64,000 nucleotides of DNA from SAR202 cluster bacterium bin127 (GTDB taxonomy: Bacteria > Chloroflexota > Dehalococcoidia > Lucifugimonadales > Lucifugimonadaceae). Made by a program: the position numbers and the translations under genes. Below are positions 52,335 to 61,164 of the stretch, piece by piece; positions within the stretch are counted from its first letter, which is position 1; each line of letters starts with the position of its first letter. The stretch is from positions 186,001-250,000 of the forward strand of contig MPNN01000005.1 of assembly GCA_002239045.1 (NCBI GenBank). The letters are read 5' to 3'. Below the pieces are notes generated by a model, which was given only the letters and a program-made list of their open reading frames with translations, did no database searches and was not told the origin of the DNA.

Positions 52335-53489
52335 TCAACTCCCATACGGGTCGGCTGCGTCACGTATTCCGTCACCCATGAAGTTGAGCGCCAGTACCAA
52401 GACTACGACAAAAATGCCGGGGATCAGCAACCACGGAGCAAGCGCTACGGTCTGAACGTTTTGCGCCGTAAACAGCATCGTGCCGTAAGAGATCGCCGGC
52501 GGAAGCAGACCGAGACCCAAGAAACTCAGCGTTGTCTCGCTGATTACCATTAACGCCAAGCTCAATGTGCTCGCCGCGATTATGTGACTGTAGAACGAAG
52601 GCAGCATATGCCTGAAGATGATGCGGCGCTGATTCGCACCGGCCACTATCGCAGCAGTAACGAAATCCTCCTGACGCATCGCCAAGTACCGCCCACGAAC
52701 AACCCTCGCCAACTCCGTCCAAGCAAACAATGAAACCACGATCGTGATGGCAAAGAATCTTCGCTCAACCGACCAGTCAGCCGGGAACGCAGCCGCCAAA
52801 CCAAGATAGAGCGGAATTGTAGGTATAGATCGGATGATCTCGATGCTGCGTTGAATCAAGTTGTCAATGAACCCGCCGTAGAAGCCCGAAACCGCACCCA
52901 ACGACGTGCCAACTATTATCGATATGAAGATCCCCGTCAAGCCGATCAGCAACGATAACCGAGTGCCACGCATCAAGCGCGAGTACAGGTCGCGACCCTG
53001 AACATCGGTTCCCAGGATGAATATCGCTTCTTCGGCCGTTACCTCTGGATCGTTGACACCTAGCAAATGTCGATCCAGTGTTAATCCGAATAACTTGTAT
53101 TCGTAACCCCTGGCGAATATCTGGACATCGACCTTCTGATCGCAGTCCTTTACGTAAACTTTCCGCAAAAATTCGTCGCGCGAACCAACAAGTCGGCAAA
53201 CGTGTAGGTCGGGTTTGAAACCATCGAAAACACGCAACCACTGCGGCGGCGTGTATTGACGGGCCGCTTCGATGTCTTCGGGGTCATTCGTTGCCAAGAA
53301 GTCGGAGAAGATCACGATCAGGTAAAAGATCGCCACGATCACAGTCGCAGCCATCGCAAGGCGGTGGCGTTTGAAGCGGTGCCAGATCAGCTGGCGCTGC
53401 GACATCACCTCTACTTTGGCGTCGCCTTCGTCTGGGTCAACACGTTCCTGGACGTCAGATGATGGCCCGGCTTGTGATCCTGCAACCAT
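52335..53489 (-). CDS. ABC transporter permease, DppC/OppC type
   Basis: About 384 residues from ATG 53489. After the first helix (AATVIVAIFYLIVIFSDFLA) there is a ~90-residue extracytoplasmic insert before LGTDVQGRDLYSRL. It contains two cysteines (HVCRL, KDCDQK). The rest is standard: EAA-type loop (EDFVTAAIVAGANQRRIIFR), TLSFLGLG, ALNFMGDGIRDAADP. The ATG lies 5 nt after the stop codon of the upstream permease, whose last codons supply GGAGGA as ribosome site; the longer reading to 53552 is not needed. Confidence 0.92.
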   Translation of the reverse strand: MVAGSQAGPSSDVQERVDPDEGDAKVEVMSQRQLIWHRFKRHRLAMAATVIVAIFYLIVIFSDFLATNDPEDIEAARQYTPPQWLRVFDGFKPDLHVCRLVGSRDEFLRKVYVKDCDQKVDVQIFARGYEYKLFGLTLDRHLLGVNDPEVTAEEAIFILGTDVQGRDLYSRLMRGTRLSLLIGLTGIFISIIVGTSLGAVSGFYGGFIDNLIQRSIEIIRSIPTIPLYLGLAAAFPADWSVERRFFAITIVVSLFAWTELARVVRGRYLAMRQEDFVTAAIVAGANQRRIIFRHMLPSFYSHIIAASTLSLALMVISETTLSFLGLGLLPPAISYGTMLFTAQNVQTVALAPWLLIPGIFVVVLVLALNFMGDGIRDAADPYGS

Positions 53490-53493
53490 GGCT

Positions 53494-54483
53494 CTAATCC
53501 TCCTCCAGTCGTATCCGAGGATCGACCCACGCAAGGAGCAAGTCGGAAACAAACGTTCCGATGATTGTCAGCCAACCTGAGAATAGAATAACCGCTCCCG
53601 AGAGATATATATCTTGTGCTGTCAGTGCGCGTAGAAAGTCCCTTCCAATAGTAGGGAGATCAAGGACGAATGAGAGGATGACGCTACCGGATATGATGAA
53701 AGGCAAAATGTACGCCGTCATAGAGATCACGGGATTCAATGCGTAGCGAACCGGGTATTTCATTATCAGCTGCCACTCAGTGAGTCCTTTGGCACGCGCC
53801 GTAGTCACATAAGGCTTCTTCAACTCGTCGAGCAAGTTGGCACGCATAACGCGGATCAACGCAGCTGTGCCGGCTGTGCCTAGGATGGCAACCGGCAAAA
53901 TCATGTGTTTCGCCAAATCCCACGCCTTTCCGAAAGACCAAGGTGCGTTCCGAAATTCATGTGAATATAAACCGGTTGCAAGGAAGCCAGTCGTATCCAA
54001 AATCAACCACAACATAACCAGCCCAATCAAGAAGTCTGGAACACCTAATCCCAGAAAGCCGAAAAACGTTGCTATGTAGTCACCCGGCGAGTACTGCTTG
54101 ACCGCCGAGTAGATTCCGATGGGAATCGCAACGACCCATATGAATACAACAGTGAACGCCCCTAACAGTAACGTGTTCGTTAAGTTCATTTCGAGCACCG
54201 TTCTAACCGGTGCATTGAACTCGAACGAAAAACCGAGATTGCCTTGCAGGATGCGCGTTATCCATTTTGAATACTGGACGTAAACAGGATCGTTGAGTCC
54301 GTAGAAGTCCCGCAGACTTTCAGCCTCGTCCTCCAACACGAGGTTTCCCGTCGCGAGCTGAGTCGCAATGTACGTGGTAACGAAATCGCCGGCTGGAAGG
54401 TTAATAATTACGAACGCGATCACAGACACCGCCCACATGGCGATGACCGCGTAGATGACTCTTCTGATAAAGAAGGCGAGCAT
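53494..54483 (-). CDS. ABC transporter permease, DppB/OppB type
   Basis: A 329-residue permease with six helices. The first is in RVIYAVIAMWAVSVIAFVII, the EAA-type loop is KPYVTTARAKGLTEWQLIMK, and the end is LLAWVDPRIRLEED. It follows the 54641 binding-protein gene after a hairpin and a repeat, and precedes the 52335 permease. Confidence 0.93.
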   Translation of the reverse strand: MLAFFIRRVIYAVIAMWAVSVIAFVIINLPAGDFVTTYIATQLATGNLVLEDEAESLRDFYGLNDPVYVQYSKWITRILQGNLGFSFEFNAPVRTVLEMNLTNTLLLGAFTVVFIWVVAIPIGIYSAVKQYSPGDYIATFFGFLGLGVPDFLIGLVMLWLILDTTGFLATGLYSHEFRNAPWSFGKAWDLAKHMILPVAILGTAGTAALIRVMRANLLDELKKPYVTTARAKGLTEWQLIMKYPVRYALNPVISMTAYILPFIISGSVILSFVLDLPTIGRDFLRALTAQDIYLSGAVILFSGWLTIIGTFVSDLLLAWVDPRIRLEED

Positions 54484-54540
54484 ATTCGTTCGTCAGATGT
54501 TGATCCGGTCCCAGTGATTGGGATTCTGTAGACGTAACAG

Positions 54541-54572
54541 CATCCGCCCCCGAATCAAATCGGGGGCGGATG
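54541..54572 (-). other. Stem-loop between binding-protein and permease genes
   Basis: CATCCGCCCCCGA/TCGGGGGCGGATG: a perfect 13-bp stem with a 6-nt loop, downstream of the 54641 gene on its strand. It is very G/C-rich. A 15-nt palindrome AAACCCTTAGGGTTT (54580-54594) lies beside it. Confidence 0.75.
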
Positions 54573-54595
54573 TTTCGCCAAAACCCTTAGGGTTT

Positions 54596-54634
54596 CCCCC
54601 GCGAACGGGGGAAAATTCCGAAGGACAAAGTGGG
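54596..54634. repeat. CCCCCGC...GCGGGGG/TCCGAAGGACAAAG repeat, copy 1
   Basis: CCCCCGCGAACGGGGG is followed by AAAATTCCGAAGGACAAAG and TGGG. The same composite element occurs at 63917-63955. It contains two hairpins (CCCCCG/CGGGGG and TCCGAAGGA) and ends 6 nt from the stop codon of the 54641 gene. Confidence 0.7.
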
Positions 54635-54640
54635 TGCGAA

Positions 54641-57085
54641 CTACTGGCCCATCATCGCATTTTCGTCGTCGATCCACCACTGCTCAGGGAATGCGTTTCC
54701 TGAGGTCTGGTTGTGGTACGAGAACGGCAGCGCGTTCGGGATGTTGCGCACGTTGTTCTTAATGATCGCAACGTACGTAGGCTTGTTCATCACCGTCGTT
54801 ATCGGGTTGACGTTCAAACAGTTGAGCTCGACCACTCGTTGGAGGATCTCGTTGTATCGCTCGGGACCAGCCGTAGATTGCGACTCGTCGTAGAGGACCA
54901 TCTGCTGTTTGATCAAGTCGTTGATGCCAGCTGGGTCGATACCGTTTTCGCCGCCGGACTGGTGCCAGTCACCGTACAGACGACCGGTGTTACCACCGCC
55001 GCCTACCGGAAGCAGGTGTTGCGGCGTGATCAGCGTGGTCGATCGCGGTGACGACTCCCAGTTGGTCGTCATCAACTCGTTCAACAACCCACGGTCGCCG
55101 TGTAGGCCACGCTCAAGCGACTGAACCTCGGCATGGACGCCGATGTTGACTTGCCACTGTCGCGCGATCATCTCGTTGATCGCCGGGTAGTCTTCGAATG
55201 CTGCAACTACGGACGGCAACTGAACCGTCAGTCGCTCGCCGCTAGGCATCAACCGGAACCCATCGCCGTCTTTGGCGCTGAGACCGATCTCGTCTAGGAT
55301 CGCATTGGCCGCGTCCGGGTTGAACTGGATGTCGTCCTCGCCGATGTACTTACCTGGGTTGTCCGGGTCTGGGTAACCCTGGCACAGACCGGAGGTCTGA
55401 CCGATACCGAGGAAGAAGACCTCGTTAATCTGATCGCGTTCGATACCCATCGAAAGCGCCCGACGGAACTCAACGTTCTGGATGTAACCCTGGATCTCTT
55501 CGTTGCCGTCCCAGGTTTCGTTCACGTAGATGTTCGCGATACCCGACTGCGGCTGGCGCCAGAATTGGATGCGGTAGCCAACAGACTCTGCGTTCTCAAG
55601 GAACAGCGGAAGCTTGGCGATGTTGATGTGCCGACCCATAACCGTGTAGTTACCCGCCAGCGCGCTGAGGTTCAAAACCTCAAGGTTCTGGGCAAGAGTA
55701 AGTACGACATGGTCGATGTACGGGAGCTGGTTGCCCTCGGTGTCGACTGCGTAGTAGTACGGGTTGCGCTCGAACGACCACTCGTTCGTGTTGATGCTGC
55801 CGGTGACGCGCCATGCTGTAAGCATCGGAGCATCCGGGTTGGCATTCGCGTGGTTGCGGTCGAGGAAGTACGTGTACCAGTTGTCAAAACCAGCTTCGGA
55901 AGCCTTTCGCTCAGCTTCTTCCAATCCCACGAAATCGGGGTGGAACTGCTCAAGGTAGTGCCTCGGTGCGTAGAGACCGTCACCGCCGTCACCACGGGTG
56001 TGCTGACCGGCTACGATAACCGATGCCACCAATGTCACGAACGGTGCGTACGGCTCAGGCGAGGTGACCTTGAAGGTCTGCTCGTCGATCGCCTCGAACG
56101 TTAGCGTCTCGCCGCCTTTTTGCGTCCACGCCGGCTTGGCTGGGTTCAGCTCTTCGTTGTGGAGCATGTGGTTGACCCAGAACATGATGTCCGCTGTCGT
56201 GAAAGGTGCGCCGTCAGACCACTTGTGGCCCTTGCGAAGCGTGAAGGTGAACTCGGTCGCGTCTTCGTTCTGCGTCCAAGACTCGGCGATGTTGGGTTGC
56301 ACAACCGCACCGGAGACTTCGTAGAAGAGCAGGTGGTCCTTGAGCGGACGCTCCATGTTCTGTCCGTCGGCGGGGCCCGTGAAACCACGGTACCAGGTTC
56401 CGCCGTACTTGCCGATGCCGTCTGTGGGCTTCAGAACCAGCGGGTTCTCAGGCAAACGCTCTTCAACAGGAGGCAGTTCGCCAGCGGCCACGCGAGCTGC
56501 GAGCAGCGGAGCCTCTTGGAATGAATCGGGTATCGGGAGCAAGTTGCCGCTGTCGTCGTAAATCGTCGGCCAACTGTTTACTTCTGGGTCAGCCGTAATG
56601 TGAGGTGAGTCCACACGAACGGGTTCGGGTGTCGGTATTACCACCACCTCGACCTCTTTCACCACTTCCTTGACGACTTCCTTCTCGACCTCTTTCTCGA
56701 CGACGACAGTCTGGACTACGGTTTCACCCGCTACCTGGACCTCTTTTTCGACGACGACGGTCTGGACAACGGTTTCACCCGCTACCTGGACCTCTTTTTC
56801 GACGACGACGGTCTGGACAACGGTTTCACCCGCTACCTGGACCTCTTTCTCGACGACGACGGTCTGGACTACGGTTTCACCCGCTACCTGGACCTCTTTC
56901 TCGACGACGACGGTCTGAACGACAGTCTGTCCGGGAACTTCGACCGGCACTTCGACGGTTTGAACGACGATTGTCTCGCCGCCACCACAAGCGACGCTCG
57001 CCGCCAATGCCATCGTCAATGCGACCGCTGACAAAACGATCATCGATGGCGCAGTGAGCAACCGTCGTAACCTGGTGTTTTTCAT
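54641..57085 (-). CDS. ABC substrate-binding lipoprotein, family 5, with five-copy 17-residue stalk
   Basis: About 814 residues. The signal peptide ends at Cys33 (SVAC). A stalk follows that contains five near-identical 17-residue units of the type GETVVQTVVVEKEVQVA, then a VEKEVVKEVV tail. The SBP_bac_5 domain starts near 200 and is long, like the Chloroflexota peptide-binding proteins (YRGFTGPADGQNM, ESWTQNEDATEFTFTLRKGH, NIYVNETWDGNEE, RALSMGIERDQIN). ATG 57085 has GAGAGG 8 nt upstream; GTG 57094 is an alternative. It leads the minus-strand system. Confidence 0.93.
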   Translation of the reverse strand: MKNTRLRRLLTAPSMIVLSAVALTMALAASVACGGGETIVVQTVEVPVEVPGQTVVQTVVVEKEVQVAGETVVQTVVVEKEVQVAGETVVQTVVVEKEVQVAGETVVQTVVVEKEVQVAGETVVQTVVVEKEVEKEVVKEVVKEVEVVVIPTPEPVRVDSPHITADPEVNSWPTIYDDSGNLLPIPDSFQEAPLLAARVAAGELPPVEERLPENPLVLKPTDGIGKYGGTWYRGFTGPADGQNMERPLKDHLLFYEVSGAVVQPNIAESWTQNEDATEFTFTLRKGHKWSDGAPFTTADIMFWVNHMLHNEELNPAKPAWTQKGGETLTFEAIDEQTFKVTSPEPYAPFVTLVASVIVAGQHTRGDGGDGLYAPRHYLEQFHPDFVGLEEAERKASEAGFDNWYTYFLDRNHANANPDAPMLTAWRVTGSINTNEWSFERNPYYYAVDTEGNQLPYIDHVVLTLAQNLEVLNLSALAGNYTVMGRHINIAKLPLFLENAESVGYRIQFWRQPQSGIANIYVNETWDGNEEIQGYIQNVEFRRALSMGIERDQINEVFFLGIGQTSGLCQGYPDPDNPGKYIGEDDIQFNPDAANAILDEIGLSAKDGDGFRLMPSGERLTVQLPSVVAAFEDYPAINEMIARQWQVNIGVHAEVQSLERGLHGDRGLLNELMTTNWESSPRSTTLITPQHLLPVGGGGNTGRLYGDWHQSGGENGIDPAGINDLIKQQMVLYDESQSTAGPERYNEILQRVVELNCLNVNPITTVMNKPTYVAIIKNNVRNIPNALPFSYHNQTSGNAFPEQWWIDDENAMMGQ
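56694..56946. repeat. Coding minisatellite, 51-nt unit, about five copies
   Basis: A 51-nt unit (GACGGTCTGGACAACGGTTT onwards) repeats almost without change in the stalk of the 54641 lipoprotein. Each unit is exactly 17 codons, so copy-number changes keep the frame. Confidence 0.9.
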
Positions 57086-57388
57086 ATCTGACACCTCTCA
57101 GTTGTTGGTTGTTGACAGATCGGCCGGACCGTGATTCGCACAGCCCAAACCCAACAATTCAGTGCGAACTATGGTGGCAGCTTCTCGCACTAGGGCGAGA
57201 CAAACAACTCAACACAGACGCACTGACGCAAGTAGCAAACTATATTACGTGACGGGTAAAGTCAAACCGCGTATACTGAACGCAGCGCCCAAATGTCAAT
57301 ATGTTCTGTCGCCATCAAAGCGCGAATCCGAACGATCGACACTATAAGGTGCATACACGCTCTCTCACAGATCGGAGGATGGCTTGGC
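57086..57388. promoter_or_regulatory. Divergent intergenic region with interleaved promoters
   Basis: Minus strand: TTGACT (57265-57260)-17 nt-TAGTTT (57242-57237), driving the 54641 gene. Plus strand: GTGACG (57249-57254)-17 nt-TATACT (57272-57277), driving the 57389 gene. The two overlap almost completely. No ORF with coding character is seen in the 303 nt. Confidence 0.5.
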
Positions 57389-59161
57389 ATGGTGAAGCCT
57401 CGAATTACATCGACATTGACGGCAGTTGCACTCCTAGTGATGACGCTCGCCGCATTTGCCGTAATCGTCAGTTGTGGCGGAGAAGACCCCACGGCGACGT
57501 CGGTACCGGTCCAACCAACGGCAACCCAGGCGCCCGCTCCGACCGAAGCACCCGCACCGACTGAAGCGCCCGAACCAACCGCGGCACCAGAGCCGACCGC
57601 GGCAATGGCTCCAGATTCCGACGGCAAACGGGGCGGTTCGTTGATACGAGGTGTTTCGCGCACCTTGCGGGCATGGGACTACAACACCGAAGCAGTGTGG
57701 TTCGCTCCTCAGAGCCTCCAACGCCACTACAGCAACCTCGTCAGATTCGACCCCGCCGACGGCACTACGATCATTCCAGATCTCGCAACCGAATGGGCCA
57801 TCGCCGACGATGCCGCGGGAATCAATTTCACAATCCGAGACGGCGTCCAGTTCCACGACGGTCAGGGGTTAACACTTGAGGACATTAAGTGGACATTCGA
57901 ACGCTCTAAGTCGCCACCAGAAGGCGAACGCTACCCACGCTTGCTGGCGCTCCAAAGCATCACCGACATCACGATCATTGATGACAACAACATCACAATC
58001 GCCTACGAGAACCCGAACGCCGAATTCATCCAAAACTTCGCCGCCGCTTGGGGCATCGTCTTCGCCCAACACGTGATGGAGCAAGAAGGCGGAATGAACG
58101 GACCCGATCGCGTTGTCGGCACCGGACCGTTCATCATCGATGAAGCCGAGATGGAAGAGTTCGTGACTTCGCGGAACAATCCCGATTACTTCCTCGATGC
58201 ACCCGACGGCGATCCCTTCCCGTACCTCGACGAGATGACCACCGTGGCGTTGTCTGACGTCGAAGCGCGCATCGCGGCGATCCAGACCGGCCGCATCGAC
58301 ATCGCCAGCTTCGACCCCGCCGAGTTCGCCCCAGCCGTCGGCGCTCTAAATTCCATCGGCGACTCCGTGCGCATGGAGATTTCACCTCTTGCCGGGATCA
58401 ACTATCTCAGCATGAACGCAAACGGACCACCATTCGACGATTTGAAGGCACGCCGGGCAGCGTACCTGCTATTCGACCGATTGCGCATGCAGCAACTCGA
58501 GAGTTTGCCGACCGGCGAATTCGCTTCCGTCCCCACCGGGTTCTTCGGTACCGTAGACCCGTTTATCGACGAGATACCCGACATCTGGGAAGTCAGCAAA
58601 GACTCTAGAGAAGAAGCCGTTGCCGAGGGCAAGGCTTTGGCCGACGAGTTAGGTATCGATGGCTTCGAAATGGTCGTAAACTCACGATCGTTCTTCCAAG
58701 AGTTGGCCCAATTGGCCGCACAGGTCTACGCCGACGCCGGTTGGGAGGTCACCCTCAACGTCGGAGACTCCGCCGCCAATGCTGAACTCATTCAAAGCGC
58801 CAACTTTGAGATGTCGATGAGCACCCCCAATGTCGTATTGCCCAGTGTGAGCGCATTCCTGCTCGAGCAATATCTACCCGGTGGTCGTGAGGCAAACGCC
58901 GCTCCTCCACCCGACAAGATCTACGACCTGTTGACAGAACTGCAAGGCGCGACCGACCCGGTCGACGCCCATGCAGCGACACGCGAGATCCAAAAGGTGA
59001 TGCGAGAAGAGTGGATCCCGGTTGTGCCCATGGGCAAGCAGGTCGGTTCCAGCGAACTCGTCGCTAACCACGTCCAAGACCGTCCGGGCGCGCTCGGACA
59101 ATGGTTCAACCTCCACACTTGGACCGACGTTTGGATTGACGAAAACTCGCCACGAAAGTAG
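57389..59161 (+). CDS. ABC substrate-binding lipoprotein, family 5
   Basis: A 590-residue precursor. The signal peptide ends at Cys29 (IVSC). The linker here is Pro/Ala/Thr-rich (TEAPAPTEAPEPTAAP) and not of the TVVVEKEV kind. The SBP_bac_5 domain has DLATEWAI, FTIRDGVQFHDGQGLTLEDI, VVGTGPFIIDE and QLAAQVYADAGWEV. ATG 57389 is chosen for GGAGG 10 nt upstream; longer readings run into the promoter region. It leads the fourth system, on the plus strand. Confidence 0.92.
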   Translation: MVKPRITSTLTAVALLVMTLAAFAVIVSCGGEDPTATSVPVQPTATQAPAPTEAPAPTEAPEPTAAPEPTAAMAPDSDGKRGGSLIRGVSRTLRAWDYNTEAVWFAPQSLQRHYSNLVRFDPADGTTIIPDLATEWAIADDAAGINFTIRDGVQFHDGQGLTLEDIKWTFERSKSPPEGERYPRLLALQSITDITIIDDNNITIAYENPNAEFIQNFAAAWGIVFAQHVMEQEGGMNGPDRVVGTGPFIIDEAEMEEFVTSRNNPDYFLDAPDGDPFPYLDEMTTVALSDVEARIAAIQTGRIDIASFDPAEFAPAVGALNSIGDSVRMEISPLAGINYLSMNANGPPFDDLKARRAAYLLFDRLRMQQLESLPTGEFASVPTGFFGTVDPFIDEIPDIWEVSKDSREEAVAEGKALADELGIDGFEMVVNSRSFFQELAQLAAQVYADAGWEVTLNVGDSAANAELIQSANFEMSMSTPNVVLPSVSAFLLEQYLPGGREANAAPPPDKIYDLLTELQGATDPVDAHAATREIQKVMREEWIPVVPMGKQVGSSELVANHVQDRPGALGQWFNLHTWTDVWIDENSPRK

Positions 59162-59261
59162 ACCGGATTTGGCGGTGATGCGATCCCGAATCGCTCGCCG
59201 CACAATCCCTTTGCCGAGATGAACAGGTCGGGATAATACCGTCTGAAAGAGGTTTGATTTA

Positions 59262-60215
59262 GTGAGGGACTACATCATCAGACGAGTCCTGTTGCTAATC
59301 CCGAATCTCTTCATTTTGGCGACACTCACGTTTTTCCTCGCGCGCGTGTTGCCGGGAGACGTCGCTCTCGGGTTAGTCGCCGAAGACGGGAGCGTAATTG
59401 ACCAGGAGGCGGTGCTGGTCATACGAGAACGTCTCGGCCTCAACGACCCCATGCCCGTCCAATATGCCCGTTGGATGCTCCAGCTATTGCAAGGCGACCT
59501 CGGCAAATCCGACGTGAGCGATCTTTCCGTCGTGCACATCGTCGCCGAAACCGCCGAGGTCACATTCCTCCTGGCCATACTTTCGGTCATCATCGGAGCG
59601 GCAATGGCGATACCCTTCGGCATCCTGTCCGCAATGATGCGAGGCAGGTGGCCCGACCAAGTAATTAGGACATTCTCAGCAGTCTTCCTCGCGCTGCCCA
59701 ACTTCTGGCTCGGGATCTTGCTCCTCCTCGCATTAGTCACGTGGTTCAGCTGGAGCCCGCCAATCTTCCAAGAGACGTTCTTGGACGCCCCCGTCAAACA
59801 GTTCCAGCGGCTAATCCTCCCCGCCGTAGCGATCGGCACCTCCTTCGCCGCAGTCGCCACGCGCCTCACCCGATCCACAATGTTGGAAGTCCTCAACCAG
59901 GACTACATCCGCACCGCTCGTGCCAAAGGCCTTTTCCCGAACCGCGTTATCATCCGTCACGCTCTGCCCAACGCCGTACTCCCCATCATCACGCTTTCCG
60001 CACTGCTGTTCGCCGGCCTACTCAACGGGGCAGTGGTCCTAGAACGCATCTTCGCACTACCCGGCATGGGCGTCGAAATCGTTACGGCAACATCCGAACG
60101 GGACTTCCAGTTGCTTCAAGGCCTAGTCCTCGTCCTCGGTGCCTTTGTAATGGTTTGGATGCTCCTAATCGACTTGGTATACGTTGCCTTAGACAAACGC
60201 ATTCAACTCGAATGA
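59262..60215 (+). CDS. ABC transporter permease, DppB/OppB type
   Basis: A 317-residue permease. The first helix is RVLLLIPNLFILATLTFFLARVLPGD, the EAA-type loop QDYIRTARAKGLFPNRVIIRH, and the end LVYVALDKRIQLE. It starts at GTG 59262. It overlaps the next gene by ATGA (stop and start share bases). Confidence 0.93.
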   Translation: MRDYIIRRVLLLIPNLFILATLTFFLARVLPGDVALGLVAEDGSVIDQEAVLVIRERLGLNDPMPVQYARWMLQLLQGDLGKSDVSDLSVVHIVAETAEVTFLLAILSVIIGAAMAIPFGILSAMMRGRWPDQVIRTFSAVFLALPNFWLGILLLLALVTWFSWSPPIFQETFLDAPVKQFQRLILPAVAIGTSFAAVATRLTRSTMLEVLNQDYIRTARAKGLFPNRVIIRHALPNAVLPIITLSALLFAGLLNGAVVLERIFALPGMGVEIVTATSERDFQLLQGLVLVLGAFVMVWMLLIDLVYVALDKRIQLE

Positions 60216-61117
60216 TCACCGCAACCAACAATCCAGAGCTATCACCAACCCGGGCCAACCGCACCGGCTCAGCCGCATGGCGCATAATGCGCAGGCATCC
60301 GACCGGTGCCGTAGGTCTGGTGATCACCATCCTCATATTGCTGTTCATCCTCAGTGCCGGTCTCCTGACGCCACACAAATACGATCGGACGCTGAGCGGC
60401 AAAGCGGCACCGATGATGTCGCGCGGCTTTGATGATGAGTTGTTGGTCTTGGGCGGCGACGAGCTCGGACGCGATATCCTGACTCGCCTCCAACACGCCG
60501 GCAGAACCTCCTTCGTCATCGGACTCGCTGCACCGTTGTTGGGCGTAACTCTCGGAACCATCATCGGAATCGTCAGTGCCTACCGCGGCGGAATCGTCGA
60601 CCTCCTTGTACAACGCGTCGTCGACGTCCTCATATCGCTACCCGGACTAGTCCTCGCCATGGCCGTTACCCTTGCATTGGGATTCTCTGTTTGGGGGGTG
60701 ATCATAGCGCTATCGCTCAACGTTGTAGGGGGGTCATCACGCGTCGTACGCTCCCACGCCCTCACCCAGTCCCAACTGGAATACGTCCAAGCCGCCCGAG
60801 CACTTGGCGCCTCCGACCTGCGCATCATCTTCCGTCACCTCCTCCCAAACTCCATGGCCGTCTCACTCGTCCTCTTTACCGTCGGCGTCGGTGCTGCCAT
60901 CACCGCCGAAGCCGGACTCAGCTTCCTCGGACTCGGCGTCCAACCGCCAACGCCTAGCTGGGGCAACATGCTCACATTCGCCCAGCAATACTTCCGATTC
61001 GGCGCTCACATCGCCGTAATCCCCGGACTCACAATCGCCATCGTAGTCTTTGCAATCAACCTCGTCGGCGATTCACTCCGTGACATACTCGACCCACATT
61101 TGAGAGGCAGGGGATAA
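60212..61117 (+). CDS. ABC transporter permease, DppC/OppC type
   Basis: A 301-residue permease with LGGDELGRDILTRL, the EAA-type loop (LEYVQAARALGASDLRIIFRH), GLSFLGLGVQPPTPSWG and NLVGDSLRDILDPHLRGRG. ATG 60212 overlaps the previous TGA, so translation is coupled. The open frame upstream of this ATG is only the shadow of the 59262 permease. Confidence 0.93.
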   Translation: MITATNNPELSPTRANRTGSAAWRIMRRHPTGAVGLVITILILLFILSAGLLTPHKYDRTLSGKAAPMMSRGFDDELLVLGGDELGRDILTRLQHAGRTSFVIGLAAPLLGVTLGTIIGIVSAYRGGIVDLLVQRVVDVLISLPGLVLAMAVTLALGFSVWGVIIALSLNVVGGSSRVVRSHALTQSQLEYVQAARALGASDLRIIFRHLLPNSMAVSLVLFTVGVGAAITAEAGLSFLGLGVQPPTPSWGNMLTFAQQYFRFGAHIAVIPGLTIAIVVFAINLVGDSLRDILDPHLRGRG

Positions 61118-61164
61118 TCTCCCCGCAACCTGAAGGCCTGACCAAACCATCACACGAAATAACC

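Noticed and set aside
56694-56946. 51-nt tandem repeat as CRISPR or satellite RNA
   Set aside because: It has no unique spacers and is fully translated as a 17-residue stalk unit of a lipoprotein. The plus-strand frame over it is only a shadow of the repeat.
59741-60211. N-terminal extension of the 60212 permease
   Set aside because: The upstream frame is Arg/Pro/His-rich antiphase shadow of the preceding permease. The ATGA overlap gives a natural start.
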